Below are positions 1-6,625 of a stretch of 6,730 nucleotides of DNA, one piece after another. This DNA is from Thiotrichales bacterium (lineage in GTDB: Bacteria; Pseudomonadota; Gammaproteobacteria; UWMA-0217), in contig JANTGD010000200.1 in the NCBI GenBank assembly GCA_024763135.1, positions 1-6,730 of the forward strand, given 5' to 3'. Made by a program: the position numbers and the translations under genes. Numbering within the stretch: position 1 is the stretch's first letter; every line of letters starts with the position of its first letter. Below the pieces are notes generated by a model. That model saw nothing but the letters and a program-made list of their open reading frames with translations. It did no database searches and was not told where the DNA came from.

Positions 1-157
1 GAAGCTCTGATTAATTCGTAACACAGCATCTTGCGGCGAAAAATCGCCCACTTCTAAGTGGCGGATCTTCGCAATAGCCAGCTATTACCGCGATCTGCGC
101 CTTGAACGGGACGATTTTTCACTACAATCTGCTTGCACCAGAATTAATCAGAGCTTC
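1..157. mobile_element. MITE-like palindromic element (possible IS derivative)
   Basis: The first 16 bases (GAAGCTCTGATTAATT) are the exact reverse complement of positions 142-157. Inside these ends the two halves continue to pair imperfectly: GAAAAATCG at 38-46 matches CGATTTTTC at 112-120, and AATAGC at 73-78 pairs with GCTATT at 81-86 around a 2-nt centre. The whole unit is therefore a roughly 157-bp imperfect palindrome with terminal inverted repeats and no coding capacity, which is the form of a miniature inverted-repeat transposable element. The ends resemble those of IS5-type elements in my memory, but I cannot confirm a family. The left edge coincides with the window start, so a further terminal base and any target duplication cannot be checked. 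It could also be a solo deletion derivative of a full IS. Confidence 0.7.
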
Positions 158-372
158 CTTTAGTTAAAAAGTGATAGGTTGCGTTGATCGTCAAGCGCTA
201 TGAAATCTGGCCACTGGCATACAGTCACTGTAGCACCGAGATGAGCACCATCGACTGCATCGAAGACACCAAGCTGGCACAGCACACTGCCAACCGTGCC
301 GAAGAACCCACCGAGCCTCCAGGCGCAGTTGCGTTTTCCACCTCGCCGCTGGTCTATTAACACCACGCTACC

Positions 373-400
373 TTGTTACAAAAATGGAACCACGTAACAT
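373..400 (+). promoter_or_regulatory. Weak candidate promoter with inverted repeat, upstream of cas3
   Basis: TTGTTA (373-378) and TAACAT (395-400) are separated by 16 bases, each matching the sigma70 consensus hexamers at 4 of 6 positions. The same hexamers contain a 6-bp inverted repeat, TGTTAC at 374-379 and GTAACA at 394-399, with a 14-base spacer, so a dimeric regulator could cover both promoter boxes. The start of transcription would lie roughly 200 bases before cas3. The match is weak and other AT-rich stretches (around 422-447) could serve instead. Confidence 0.2.
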
Positions 401-600
401 AAACTTGTAGGGGTAATCAGCTACAATTGGCGTAAGTTAATTATAAGGGCCTGAGAGTGAAGCGACGGAGCGCGATCTCCAACATGCTAAGAAAATCCAT
501 AGGAAAGCAACATTCAGCGGGCCTCTGGGCGCTTAGATACAAGACGTTCAGTATGAGGCTAGACTTTGGACAATTTTAGTAACTACCCCACGATAGGCCT

Positions 601-606
601 GGAGGG
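601..606 (+). promoter_or_regulatory. Ribosome binding site of cas3
   Basis: GGAGGG lies 5 bases before the TTG at 612 and 11 bases before an in-frame GTG at 618. The spacing favours TTG as the start codon. However, Cas3 proteins of this type usually begin only one or two residues before the D-L-x-F-K-Y-W-G-K motif, which would suit GTG 618. The two choices differ by only two residues. Confidence 0.6.
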
Positions 607-611
607 CTGTT

Positions 612-3302
612 TTGGCGGTGACTGATTTATGCTTCAAGTACTGGGGTAAGGCATCATCGGATGAGATGGCCCCGGTGCCTTATCACCTATTGGTGTATCA
701 CTCGTTGGATGTGGCAGGGGTGGGAAAGATCCTGCTAGATCAGCGTCCCCAATTGGCAAACCGGCTTGCATTATTGATGGGCATGTCTGTCGAACAGGCT
801 GTCAGTTGGTGTGTATTTCTTCTCGGGCTTCATGATCTGGGAAAATTTGCGGAAAGTTTTCAGCAATTACGTGAGGACTTGCGCCTTTTACTTTGGTCTG
901 ACGAGAAAATCCGCAAAAGACACTATAGCATCCGACATGACACGCTCGGATGGCTATTATGGCGCGAGTTCCTGAGCCTTGAACTATTTGATGACGAGTT
1001 CGAGGATATTGTCGAATGCGTGATGGACTATTGGGTGGCGGCGGTTTGCGGCCACCATGGCTGGCCGCCCGATGTTTCAGATCGCCGCGAACGGGTTAAG
1101 AGCCATTTCCAGGATTTCGACAAACAGGCTGCGCTGGATTTCAGTCGGCAGTGGCTGGAACTGATTGGCCCGAACCTGGATGCGTTAAAACAACATTGCG
1201 CAGATACCGATTTCGCTCGCCACCAGCGCGAGGCGAGCTGGCTGCTCGCGGGTATCGCCGTGTTGGCCGACTGGCTGGGCTCGAATCGGGAGTATTTCGA
1301 GTTCGTCGATACGCCAATGCCGCTACGGGAATACTGGGAAAACCACGCCATGCCCGCAGCGGAGAGAGCCGTCCGTCATGCCGGCATTCTTCCTCCGCCG
1401 GTTCACATCATGCGCGATCCTGGCGATCTGTTCGACTATCTCGAGCAACCCACGCCGTTACAGCAAGCCTGCCTCGATCTGCCGATCGAGCCGCAACCCC
1501 AGCTCTTCATCCTCGAAGACGTCACCGGCGCCGGCAAGACCGAGGCGGCGCTTCTTCTGGCCGCGCGCCTGATGGCTGCGGGGCAGGGTGAGGGCGTTTA
1601 TGTCGGGTTACCCACCATGGCCACGGCCAATGCCATGTACGAACGCATGGCCAAAGTGTACCGGCGGCTCTATCAGCCGGGCGGCAGCGCGCCCAGCCTG
1701 ATTCTCAGCCACAGCGCCCGCCATCTGTCCAATGCCTTCCAGCAATCCCTACTGGCGCTGCAGGCAGACGATCCGCGCTATGGCAGTGAGGAAGAAAGCA
1801 TCGTCGCTCAGTGTAACCGCTGGCTGGCGGACAATCGCAAGAAGGCACTGCTGGCCGATGTGGGCATTGGCACCATCGACCAGGCCCTGCTGGCGGTAAT
1901 GCCCGCTCGTCATCAATCCCTGCGCCTGCTGGGGTTGGAAAACAAGATTTTGATACTCGACGAGGTACACGCCTACGACGCCTATACATCGGAGCCGCTG
2001 AAGCGGTTGATCACCTTCCACGCCGCCCTTGGCGGCAGTGTCATCCTGCTCTCCGCCACCCTGACGAAGAAGCAGCGCGGTCAACTGATCGCAGCTTTCC
2101 AGGGAAACAGCCAAGCCGAACCGCAATCGATGGCCTATCCCCTGCTGACCCATGCCACACGCAATGAGCTGTTGACCGAACAGCCGGTCGCCACCCGCGC
2201 GAGCGTGGCGCGACAAGTGCGAGTAAGACTGCATCACGACGAACAGGCGCTTTTGCAAGTGATCCGTACTGCCGTCGAGGCCGGTGAATGCATCTGCTGG
2301 ATCCGCAACACCGTCGCGGATGCCCGTGAGGCCTGGGCTACGCTGCGCGACGCCAACTGGCTGGACGAGAAGAACCTGCACCTGTTCCACAGCCGCTTTG
2401 CTCTAAGTGATCGGCTCCGCATCGAACAGGAAATGATTAACCAATTTGGCAAAAACTCCACTACCGAACAACGTCGTGGCCAAGTGCTCATCGCCACCCA
2501 AGTGGTGGAGCAGTCTCTGGACCTCGACTTCGATCGCATGATCTCCGATCTGGCGCCTATCGACCTGCTGATTCAACGTGCTGGTCGCCTGCACCGGCAT
2601 TCGAGGGGTGAACGCGGCCAACCTGTGCTCGACCTGTTGGCCCCCGAGCCCATCGCCGCCCCGCAGCCGGACTGGTACCAGGCCTTGTTTCCAAAAGCCC
2701 ATTACGTCTATCCCGACACCCTGATCCTGTGGCGCACCACCCGCCTGTTAGGGGAAAAAGGTGGCTGGCGCATGCCGGAAGATGCCCGCGACCTGCTTGA
2801 ATTCGTCTACGACGAGGCGGGCGACATTCCGCCGGGCCTCGCTGATGCCTCGCTGGCCGTCGAGGGCGAGACCATGAGCCAGCGAGACGCCGGCCGCTTC
2901 GCCAGCCTGCGGCTGGAGTCCGGCTATCGCGGTGGCCCCTTGTGGGACGAAGACGCCCGTATCGCCACCCGCCTTGGCGATGAAAGCCAAACCCTCTACC
3001 TGGCCCGATGGGAAAACGGGGAACTGCGACCTTGGGCCGACGCGGGCCATTACCGGTGGGATCTCTCCAGCCTGCGGATTCGCGCCGGACAGCTGCACGA
3101 ACTGGCGCCGATCGAGGATGCTGCTTTGCGGCAGGCGCTTGCGACGCTGAGGAAACAGGAAAAGCGGTTCGATGAGGATAGCTTAATCGTGCCACTGACA
3201 AAGCAAGTGAACAGCTGGTTTGCGGAAGCGCTGAACGAGAAAGGCCAATCCATTAAGGTTCGCTACAACCCCCATTCGGGACTGGAGCTGAAACATGACT
3301 GA
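612..3302 (+). CDS. cas3: CRISPR-associated nuclease/helicase Cas3 (type I-E)
   Basis: Cas3 is recruited to target DNA bound by Cascade, nicks the displaced strand with its HD nuclease domain and degrades it while translocating with its superfamily 2 helicase. The HD domain fills roughly residues 20-240: His30, the His74-Asp75 pair in LHDLGKF, His109, His148-His149 and Asp219 in the ADWLGS motif fit the metal-binding set. The helicase follows, with Walker A TGAGKT at 305-310, the DEVH box at 450-453, SAT at 481-483, and the QRAGRLHRH arginine-finger motif at 655-663. At 896 residues it matches the roughly 890 of E. coli Cas3, and no stop or frameshift is seen. It opens the operon and overlaps cse1 by 8 bases. 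Base composition is unusual: the first 400 or so bases are about 49% GC by hand count, while sampled segments of the later part are about 65%. Confidence 0.97.
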   Translation: MAVTDLCFKYWGKASSDEMAPVPYHLLVYHSLDVAGVGKILLDQRPQLANRLALLMGMSVEQAVSWCVFLLGLHDLGKFAESFQQLREDLRLLLWSDEKIRKRHYSIRHDTLGWLLWREFLSLELFDDEFEDIVECVMDYWVAAVCGHHGWPPDVSDRRERVKSHFQDFDKQAALDFSRQWLELIGPNLDALKQHCADTDFARHQREASWLLAGIAVLADWLGSNREYFEFVDTPMPLREYWENHAMPAAERAVRHAGILPPPVHIMRDPGDLFDYLEQPTPLQQACLDLPIEPQPQLFILEDVTGAGKTEAALLLAARLMAAGQGEGVYVGLPTMATANAMYERMAKVYRRLYQPGGSAPSLILSHSARHLSNAFQQSLLALQADDPRYGSEEESIVAQCNRWLADNRKKALLADVGIGTIDQALLAVMPARHQSLRLLGLENKILILDEVHAYDAYTSEPLKRLITFHAALGGSVILLSATLTKKQRGQLIAAFQGNSQAEPQSMAYPLLTHATRNELLTEQPVATRASVARQVRVRLHHDEQALLQVIRTAVEAGECICWIRNTVADAREAWATLRDANWLDEKNLHLFHSRFALSDRLRIEQEMINQFGKNSTTEQRRGQVLIATQVVEQSLDLDFDRMISDLAPIDLLIQRAGRLHRHSRGERGQPVLDLLAPEPIAAPQPDWYQALFPKAHYVYPDTLILWRTTRLLGEKGGWRMPEDARDLLEFVYDEAGDIPPGLADASLAVEGETMSQRDAGRFASLRLESGYRGGPLWDEDARIATRLGDESQTLYLARWENGELRPWADAGHYRWDLSSLRIRAGQLHELAPIEDAALRQALATLRKQEKRFDEDSLIVPLTKQVNSWFAEALNEKGQSIKVRYNPHSGLELKHD

Positions 3303-4890
3303 AACACCAAACCTCAACCTACTGACCGAGTCCTGGTTGACTGTCAGGCGTACCGCTGGAGCGGTTGCGAAGATTCACGTACGGGAAATCGGCAGTCCCG
3401 ATATCATCGACATCGTTGCCCCTCGTGCGGATTTTCGTGGCGCTCTCTACCAGTTATTGATCGGTTTATTGCAAACCGCTTTCACACCGGAGGATATCAA
3501 GATCTGGCGGCGCTACTGGAACAGCCCGCCGGACGTGGCAACCTTGCAGAATGCGTTCGAGCCCTGGCTCTCCGCCTTCGATATCGATTCCCCCATTGGC
3601 GAACCGGCCTTCATGCAGGATCTCACCTTGGATACAGGGGAAGACAAGGAAATTGCCGCGCTTTTCATCGATGCACCCGGCGGAAAGACGCTGCGAGACA
3701 ACCAGGACCACTTCGTGAAGCGGGGCGCCATCACCCAACTTTCACCGCTGTCCGCCATCCTTGCCCTGTTCACGCTACAGATCAATGCCCCCTCTGGTGG
3801 GGTTGGTCATCGTGTTTCAGTACGCGGCGGCGGCCCGCTGACTACCCTGATCCTACCTCCGGAAGGCGGTGAAGAAGACACCCTTTGGAAGCGGCTGTGG
3901 CTGAATGTCCTGACCAAAGAAGAATTGGCCGAACTGCCCGGCGACCACCAAAACACCTTCCCCGAACGCATCTTCCCCTGGCTGGCGCCCACCCGAACTA
4001 GCGAGAAAAAGGGTATGGAGACCTACCCGGAACAGGCGCATCCGCTGCAGGCGTACTGGTGTATGCCACGGCGCATCCGCCTGCATTTCTCGGACGAGGA
4101 AGGCCAATGCGACCTGACCGGAGAGCCGTCGGGCGCATTGGTGACGGGCTTTCACACCAAGAATTACGGCATCAACTACGCTGGTCATTGGCAACACCCC
4201 CTCACGCCCTATGTATTCGAGGGCGACAAGGAACCATTGTCGATCAAGGCACAACCCGGTGGGGTGGGTTACCGCCACTGGCTGGGGCTGGCCGTGACTG
4301 CCCAACAGGGCAAGCTCACGCGGACCCCGGCGCTGGCGGTGCGGCGCTATGAAGACCGCCAACACCGGATCGGCGAGCTGGATTTCGAGCCGCGCCTGTG
4401 GGCCTTTGGCTACGACATGGACAACATGAAGGCGCGCTGCTGGTACGAGGCCGAAATGCCGCTGTTCAATCTGGAACAGGAACAGCGCGAGGATCTGGCC
4501 GAACAGGCGAAGAAGATGATCGAGGCCGCCAGCGACGCCCTGAAAACACTCAAGTCTGCTTTGAAGAGCGCCTGGTTTGATCGCCCAAAGGACGCGAAGG
4601 GGGATCTCTCATTCATCGACGTCAATTTCTGGTCAGCCACCGAACCCGGTTTCTATGCCAGCCTCCGTGAATTGGTCGCCGCCGGTGACGACGAAGAGGC
4701 CATCAACGAAACCCTACAATGCTGGGCCAATACCCTCAAACGGCAGGCCCGCGAGTTGTTCGACCAGTTCGCCCTGTCCAGCCTGAATGAAGACGGCAAT
4801 CTTAAGCGCGTCGTAAAAGCGCGCGATAGCAAAGGCGGCCTGAACCACCACCTCAATGGCAGCCGGGCGATGAAGGCGCTGGCCGCCTGA
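3295..4890 (+). CDS. casA: Cascade large subunit Cse1 (CasA/Cas8e)
   Basis: Cse1 is the large subunit of the type I-E Cascade complex; it recognises the PAM, helps open the DNA duplex and provides the docking site for Cas3. The protein starts with the typical NLLTESWLTVR segment (residues 8-18). It contains GEPAFMQD (102-109), the DNQDHFVKRG loop (135-144), HRVSVRGGGPLTTL (172-185), the family signature MPRRIRLHF (257-265) and GYRHWLGL (325-332). A helical C-terminal domain follows (about 390-531). The 531-residue length is normal for the family. Cysteines are present at 256 and 272, but no CxxC pair is seen around the 135-144 loop, so the zinc site reported for the Thermus protein is probably absent. 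GGAG at 3284-3287, inside the end of cas3, gives a 7-base spacing to ATG 3295, and the 8-base overlap indicates translational coupling. Confidence 0.95.
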   Translation: MTETPNLNLLTESWLTVRRTAGAVAKIHVREIGSPDIIDIVAPRADFRGALYQLLIGLLQTAFTPEDIKIWRRYWNSPPDVATLQNAFEPWLSAFDIDSPIGEPAFMQDLTLDTGEDKEIAALFIDAPGGKTLRDNQDHFVKRGAITQLSPLSAILALFTLQINAPSGGVGHRVSVRGGGPLTTLILPPEGGEEDTLWKRLWLNVLTKEELAELPGDHQNTFPERIFPWLAPTRTSEKKGMETYPEQAHPLQAYWCMPRRIRLHFSDEEGQCDLTGEPSGALVTGFHTKNYGINYAGHWQHPLTPYVFEGDKEPLSIKAQPGGVGYRHWLGLAVTAQQGKLTRTPALAVRRYEDRQHRIGELDFEPRLWAFGYDMDNMKARCWYEAEMPLFNLEQEQREDLAEQAKKMIEAASDALKTLKSALKSAWFDRPKDAKGDLSFIDVNFWSATEPGFYASLRELVAAGDDEEAINETLQCWANTLKRQARELFDQFALSSLNEDGNLKRVVKARDSKGGLNHHLNGSRAMKALAA

Positions 4891-4895
4891 CCTAT

Positions 4896-4900
4896 GGAGG
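4896..4900 (+). promoter_or_regulatory. Ribosome binding site of cse2
   Basis: GGAGG sits in the 14-base gap between the cse1 stop (4888-4890) and the ATG at 4905, four bases ahead of the start. It fixes the cse2 start and supports co-translation from one polycistronic message. Confidence 0.65.
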
Positions 4901-4904
4901 AAAG

Positions 4905-5441
4905 ATGAATCTGCAAAGACTGAAAGACCCGGACAGCCAGCAAGCCATCACTGAATGGCATGCCTGGCTGCACGATGAGAACCAGCGCGGCGAACGCGTT
5001 CGGCTCCGGCGTTGTGACAGCCTGGATGAGATCATGCTGCAACCGGCCTATTACCGGCTGTGCCAGCAGAGCGCTCTGCGCAAGCATCCACCGGAAGCCC
5101 TTGCTCTTGTCGCGGGCATCCTGGCCTGGGTGGAAAACGTCGACGAACGGCCCACCGCCCAGCTGCTAGGCAGCCCCAAGGGTTCCGACGGCGATACGCC
5201 CGTGTTCAGCGAGCCGCGTTTCCAGCGCTTGCTGGCCTCCAAGACGCCGGAAGACCTGTTTCAGAACCTGCGCCGCGCGGTGATTCAGCTGGGCAAGACG
5301 GCTAGTCCGGTGCAACTGGCCGACGAAATCCTGCACTGGCAGGCACAGCAGCAGTGGCCGGACAGCTACAAGGGCACACGCCAGTGGCACTATCGCCTGG
5401 CCCGCGCCTACTACGAGCCCAAAGCGGTCAACGCGGAATGA
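4905..5441 (+). CDS. casB: Cascade small subunit Cse2 (CasB/Cas11e)
   Basis: Cse2 is the small subunit of type I-E Cascade; two copies line the belly of the complex and stabilise the displaced DNA strand of the R-loop. Family features visible here are the basic segment GERVRLRRCDSLDEIMLQPAYYRL (about residues 29-52), RFQRLLASKTPEDLFQNLRRAV (about 105-126) and a C-terminal end with RLARAYY (about 164-170). The length of 178 residues is within the normal range of about 160-200, and the basic surface expected for DNA binding is present. The C-terminal tail after RAYY looks complete. The last 14 bases (5428-5441) overlap the 3' end of the oppositely oriented doc toxin gene. That is unusual, because cas7 normally follows cse2 directly on the same strand. 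Confidence 0.93.
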   Translation: MNLQRLKDPDSQQAITEWHAWLHDENQRGERVRLRRCDSLDEIMLQPAYYRLCQQSALRKHPPEALALVAGILAWVENVDERPTAQLLGSPKGSDGDTPVFSEPRFQRLLASKTPEDLFQNLRRAVIQLGKTASPVQLADEILHWQAQQQWPDSYKGTRQWHYRLARAYYEPKAVNAE

Positions 5442-5820
5442 TGGCGTGTTGTTCCAGCCACCGCGCCAACTCCTGGTGCCCGAACTCGCCAGCGGCCAGC
5501 CGCTCAAATACGAGCGCGGCTTCTGCTTCGGGCGCTTGCAGGGAAATGCCGTTGATTTCGAGAAACACCGCGGTCGCGGTCAATGCAATGCGCTTGTTGC
5601 CGTCCACGAAGGGATGGTTGCGGATCAACCCCTCGCCACAGGCAGCTGCCAAATCGAACAATGATGGCGTATCAGCATAGGCGAAAATCTGCCGGGGCCG
5701 CTGCAATGCGGCGTCGAGTAACGCGTGATCTCGCAACCCGGGCAGGCCTCCGTGTTCCGCCAGCAAGCGCTCGTGAATGGCCAGCACTACGCCAGGCAGC
5801 AACCACCTGGGTTCTTTCAC
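5428..5820 (-). CDS. doc: Fic/Doc-family toxin (death-on-curing type)
   Basis: This 130-residue protein belongs to the Doc branch of Fic proteins. The phage P1 Doc toxin phosphorylates elongation factor EF-Tu and so stops translation until neutralised by its antitoxin. The signature loop is HPFVDGNKR at residues 69-77, with His69, Phe71, Asp73, Asn75, Lys76 and Arg77. The NKR ending, instead of the NGR of AMP-transferring Fic proteins, is the Doc form. The N-terminal GLPGLRDHALLDAALQRP segment (25-42) is also typical of the family. The start is GTG at 5820-5818, overlapping the antitoxin stop in a GTGA junction, so translation is coupled to the antitoxin. All motif residues are present, so it is probably active. 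It lies antiparallel inside the cas operon and its 3' end overlaps cse2. Identity of the Doc fold is strong; EF-Tu as target is by family analogy only. Confidence 0.93.
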   Translation of the reverse strand: MKEPRWLLPGVVLAIHERLLAEHGGLPGLRDHALLDAALQRPRQIFAYADTPSLFDLAAACGEGLIRNHPFVDGNKRIALTATAVFLEINGISLQAPEAEAALVFERLAAGEFGHQELARWLEQHAIIPR

Positions 5821-6044
5821 TTGGCTAGGCGGCGCAAGGCGTTGCGGTATTGCTTCAACACCTTGTCCGCCGCGGCCAATTGTTCATCGAAATCCTGAGC
5901 ATAGGGCGTCAAGGTCAAGCCTTCCTCGGTTTCCAGAACGAAGAGTTCGTCCCCTTTCGACAGATTCAGGCGTTTGAGGGTTTCCCTGGGCAACACCACG
6001 CCCATGGAGTTGCCGATCTGCGTGATCCGAATCTTCTGCGCCAT
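5817..6044 (-). CDS. AbrB/MazE-like antitoxin of the Doc module
   Basis: This 75-residue protein is the likely antitoxin for the Doc toxin immediately downstream. Residues 4-48 form a SpoVT/AbrB-type swapped-hairpin DNA-binding domain: KIRITQIGNSMGVVLPRETL, then LNLSKGDELFV and a final strand ending near TLTPY. The tail from about 49 to 75 is charged and probably helical, and is the expected toxin-binding part. P1 Doc is paired with Phd, so an AbrB-type partner is a different combination. The ATG at 6044 sits 11 bases downstream of a 22-bp palindrome that is a good candidate for autorepression. The ribosome binding site is poor (GAAAG directly abuts the start). Gene order antitoxin-toxin with a 4-base overlap is standard for type II modules. 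Confidence 0.9.
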   Translation of the reverse strand: MAQKIRITQIGNSMGVVLPRETLKRLNLSKGDELFVLETEEGLTLTPYAQDFDEQLAAADKVLKQYRNALRRLAK

Positions 6045-6055
6045 CTTTCATTCGC

Positions 6056-6077
6056 CGTTATTACCAATGTAATAACG
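6056..6077. promoter_or_regulatory. Palindromic operator of the antitoxin-toxin module
   Basis: CGTTATTAC (6056-6064) and GTAATAACG (6069-6077) are perfect 9-bp inverted arms around a 4-base CAAT spacer. It lies between the antitoxin start (6044) and cas7 (6125). On the minus strand a GTGACA box lies upstream, and a possible -10 (TATCGT, weak) overlaps the palindrome edge, so binding by the AbrB-type antitoxin would block transcription of the module. Because only 47 bases separate it from cas7, it could also influence transcription entering cas7. The palindrome is directly visible; its role is inferred. Confidence 0.6.
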
Positions 6078-6112
6078 ATAGCTCAATTTTCCACTTGTCA
6101 CCACCCACGTTC

Positions 6113-6118
6113 AAGGAG
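6113..6118 (+). promoter_or_regulatory. Ribosome binding site of cas7
   Basis: AAGGAG six bases before ATG 6125 is a near-optimal Shine-Dalgarno site. It shows that the cas7 start survived placement of the toxin-antitoxin cassette and fixes the cas7 start codon. Confidence 0.75.
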
Positions 6119-6124
6119 TAGATC

Positions 6125-6625
6125 ATGACGCAATTCATCCAGTTGCATCTTCTCACCGCTTATCCGCCATCCAATCTCAACCGCGATGACCTGGGGCGAC
6201 CCAAGACCGCCATCGTGGGTGGAACCGAGCGGTTGCGCATTTCTTCCCAGAGTCTGAAACGCGCCTGGCGCACGTCGGAGCAATTTGAATCGGCGTTGGC
6301 CGATTTCCGTGGCACCCGCACCAAGCGTCTTGGCGAGCAGGTATTCGAACGTCTGACCGAAAAAGGCGTATCGGAAGGCAAGGCAAAGAAGTGGTCCGCC
6401 GCGATCGCTGGCGTCTTCGGCAAGCTGAAGAAGGACTCCCTCGAAATCGAACAGTTGGCGCACGTGTCACCGGAAGAATGGGAAGCCGTCGAGCACTTGG
6501 TTGATACCCTCGCCCACGGAGATCACGATCCGGAAAAGGAGGCGTTGGATCTGTTGCGCAAAAGCCCTAAGGCCGTGGACATTGCGCTGTTCGGACGCAT
6601 GTTGGCGTCCAGCCCCGCCTTCAAC
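6125..6625 (+). pseudogene. casC: Cascade backbone Cas7e (CasC/Cse4), 5' part, apparently interrupted
   Basis: Cas7e forms the six-copy backbone that holds the crRNA in type I-E Cascade. The first 167 codons are clearly this family: FIQLHLLTAYPPSNLNRDDLGRP (residues 4-26), RLRISSQSLKRAWR (36-49) and VDIALFGRML (151-160), the last corresponding to VDIALSGRM of E. coli CasC. After SSPAFN (162-167) the family should continue with a segment like V-x-A-A-V-Q-V-A-H-A-I-T. Instead the frame runs on through unrelated, Lys/Ser/Thr-rich residues (168-202) to the window edge without a stop. Family members have about 350 residues, so less than half is present. The change coincides with a drop in GC and a CCTAAAAATC motif at 6625. 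I read this as insertion of a mobile element; the 3' half of cas7 may lie beyond it. Confidence 0.8.

Larger units (their letters stand above)
158..611. other. Leader region upstream of cas3, no convincing gene
   Basis: These 454 bases separate the palindromic element from cas3. Both strands carry a short open frame at about 160-366: 68 codons on the minus strand, and about 60 codons on the plus strand ending at the TAA at 358-360. Neither has a recognisable domain or a good ribosome binding site. A 40-codon plus-strand frame (GTG 457 to TAG 577-579) is equally unsupported. The half next to cas3 (about 361-600) is visibly lower in GC than the cas genes. It probably holds the cas operon promoter, and the 160-360 part may be remnant coding sequence. 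No CRISPR repeat and no strong terminator hairpin was seen here. Confidence 0.5.

Noticed and set aside
160..366. A 68-codon minus-strand frame, and an overlapping plus-strand frame of about 60 codons ending at 360
   Set aside because: No recognised domain, no convincing ribosome binding site, and the two frames overlap on opposite strands. At most a remnant of coding DNA.
457..579. Small plus-strand frame of 40 codons (GTG start) between the leader and cas3
   Set aside because: Weak start context, no family resemblance and low-GC surroundings; not enough to call a gene.
361..611. CRISPR array or leader repeats next to cas3
   Set aside because: No repeated unit of about 28-29 bases and no type I-E repeat-like GC hairpin was found.
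1749..2390. Minus-strand open frame of 213 codons inside cas3
   Set aside because: Antisense shadow of the helicase domain, with no ribosome binding site or family motif.
2557..3201. Long minus-strand open frame of 214 codons inside cas3
   Set aside because: It is an Arg/Pro-rich antisense frame typical of GC-rich coding DNA, fully covered by the clearly real cas3 helicase.
3853..4365. Minus-strand open frame of 170 codons inside cse1
   Set aside because: Antisense shadow of Cse1, whose family motifs are clear across this stretch.
5442..6124. CreA-like RNA antitoxin (a repeat-like crRNA mimic guarding the toxin)
   Set aside because: No CRISPR-repeat-like sequence was seen around the toxin, and a protein antitoxin gene is clearly present.
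6098..6463. Minus-strand open frame opposite cas7
   Set aside because: The plus strand encodes recognisable Cas7e with a strong ribosome binding site; the opposite frame has no family features.
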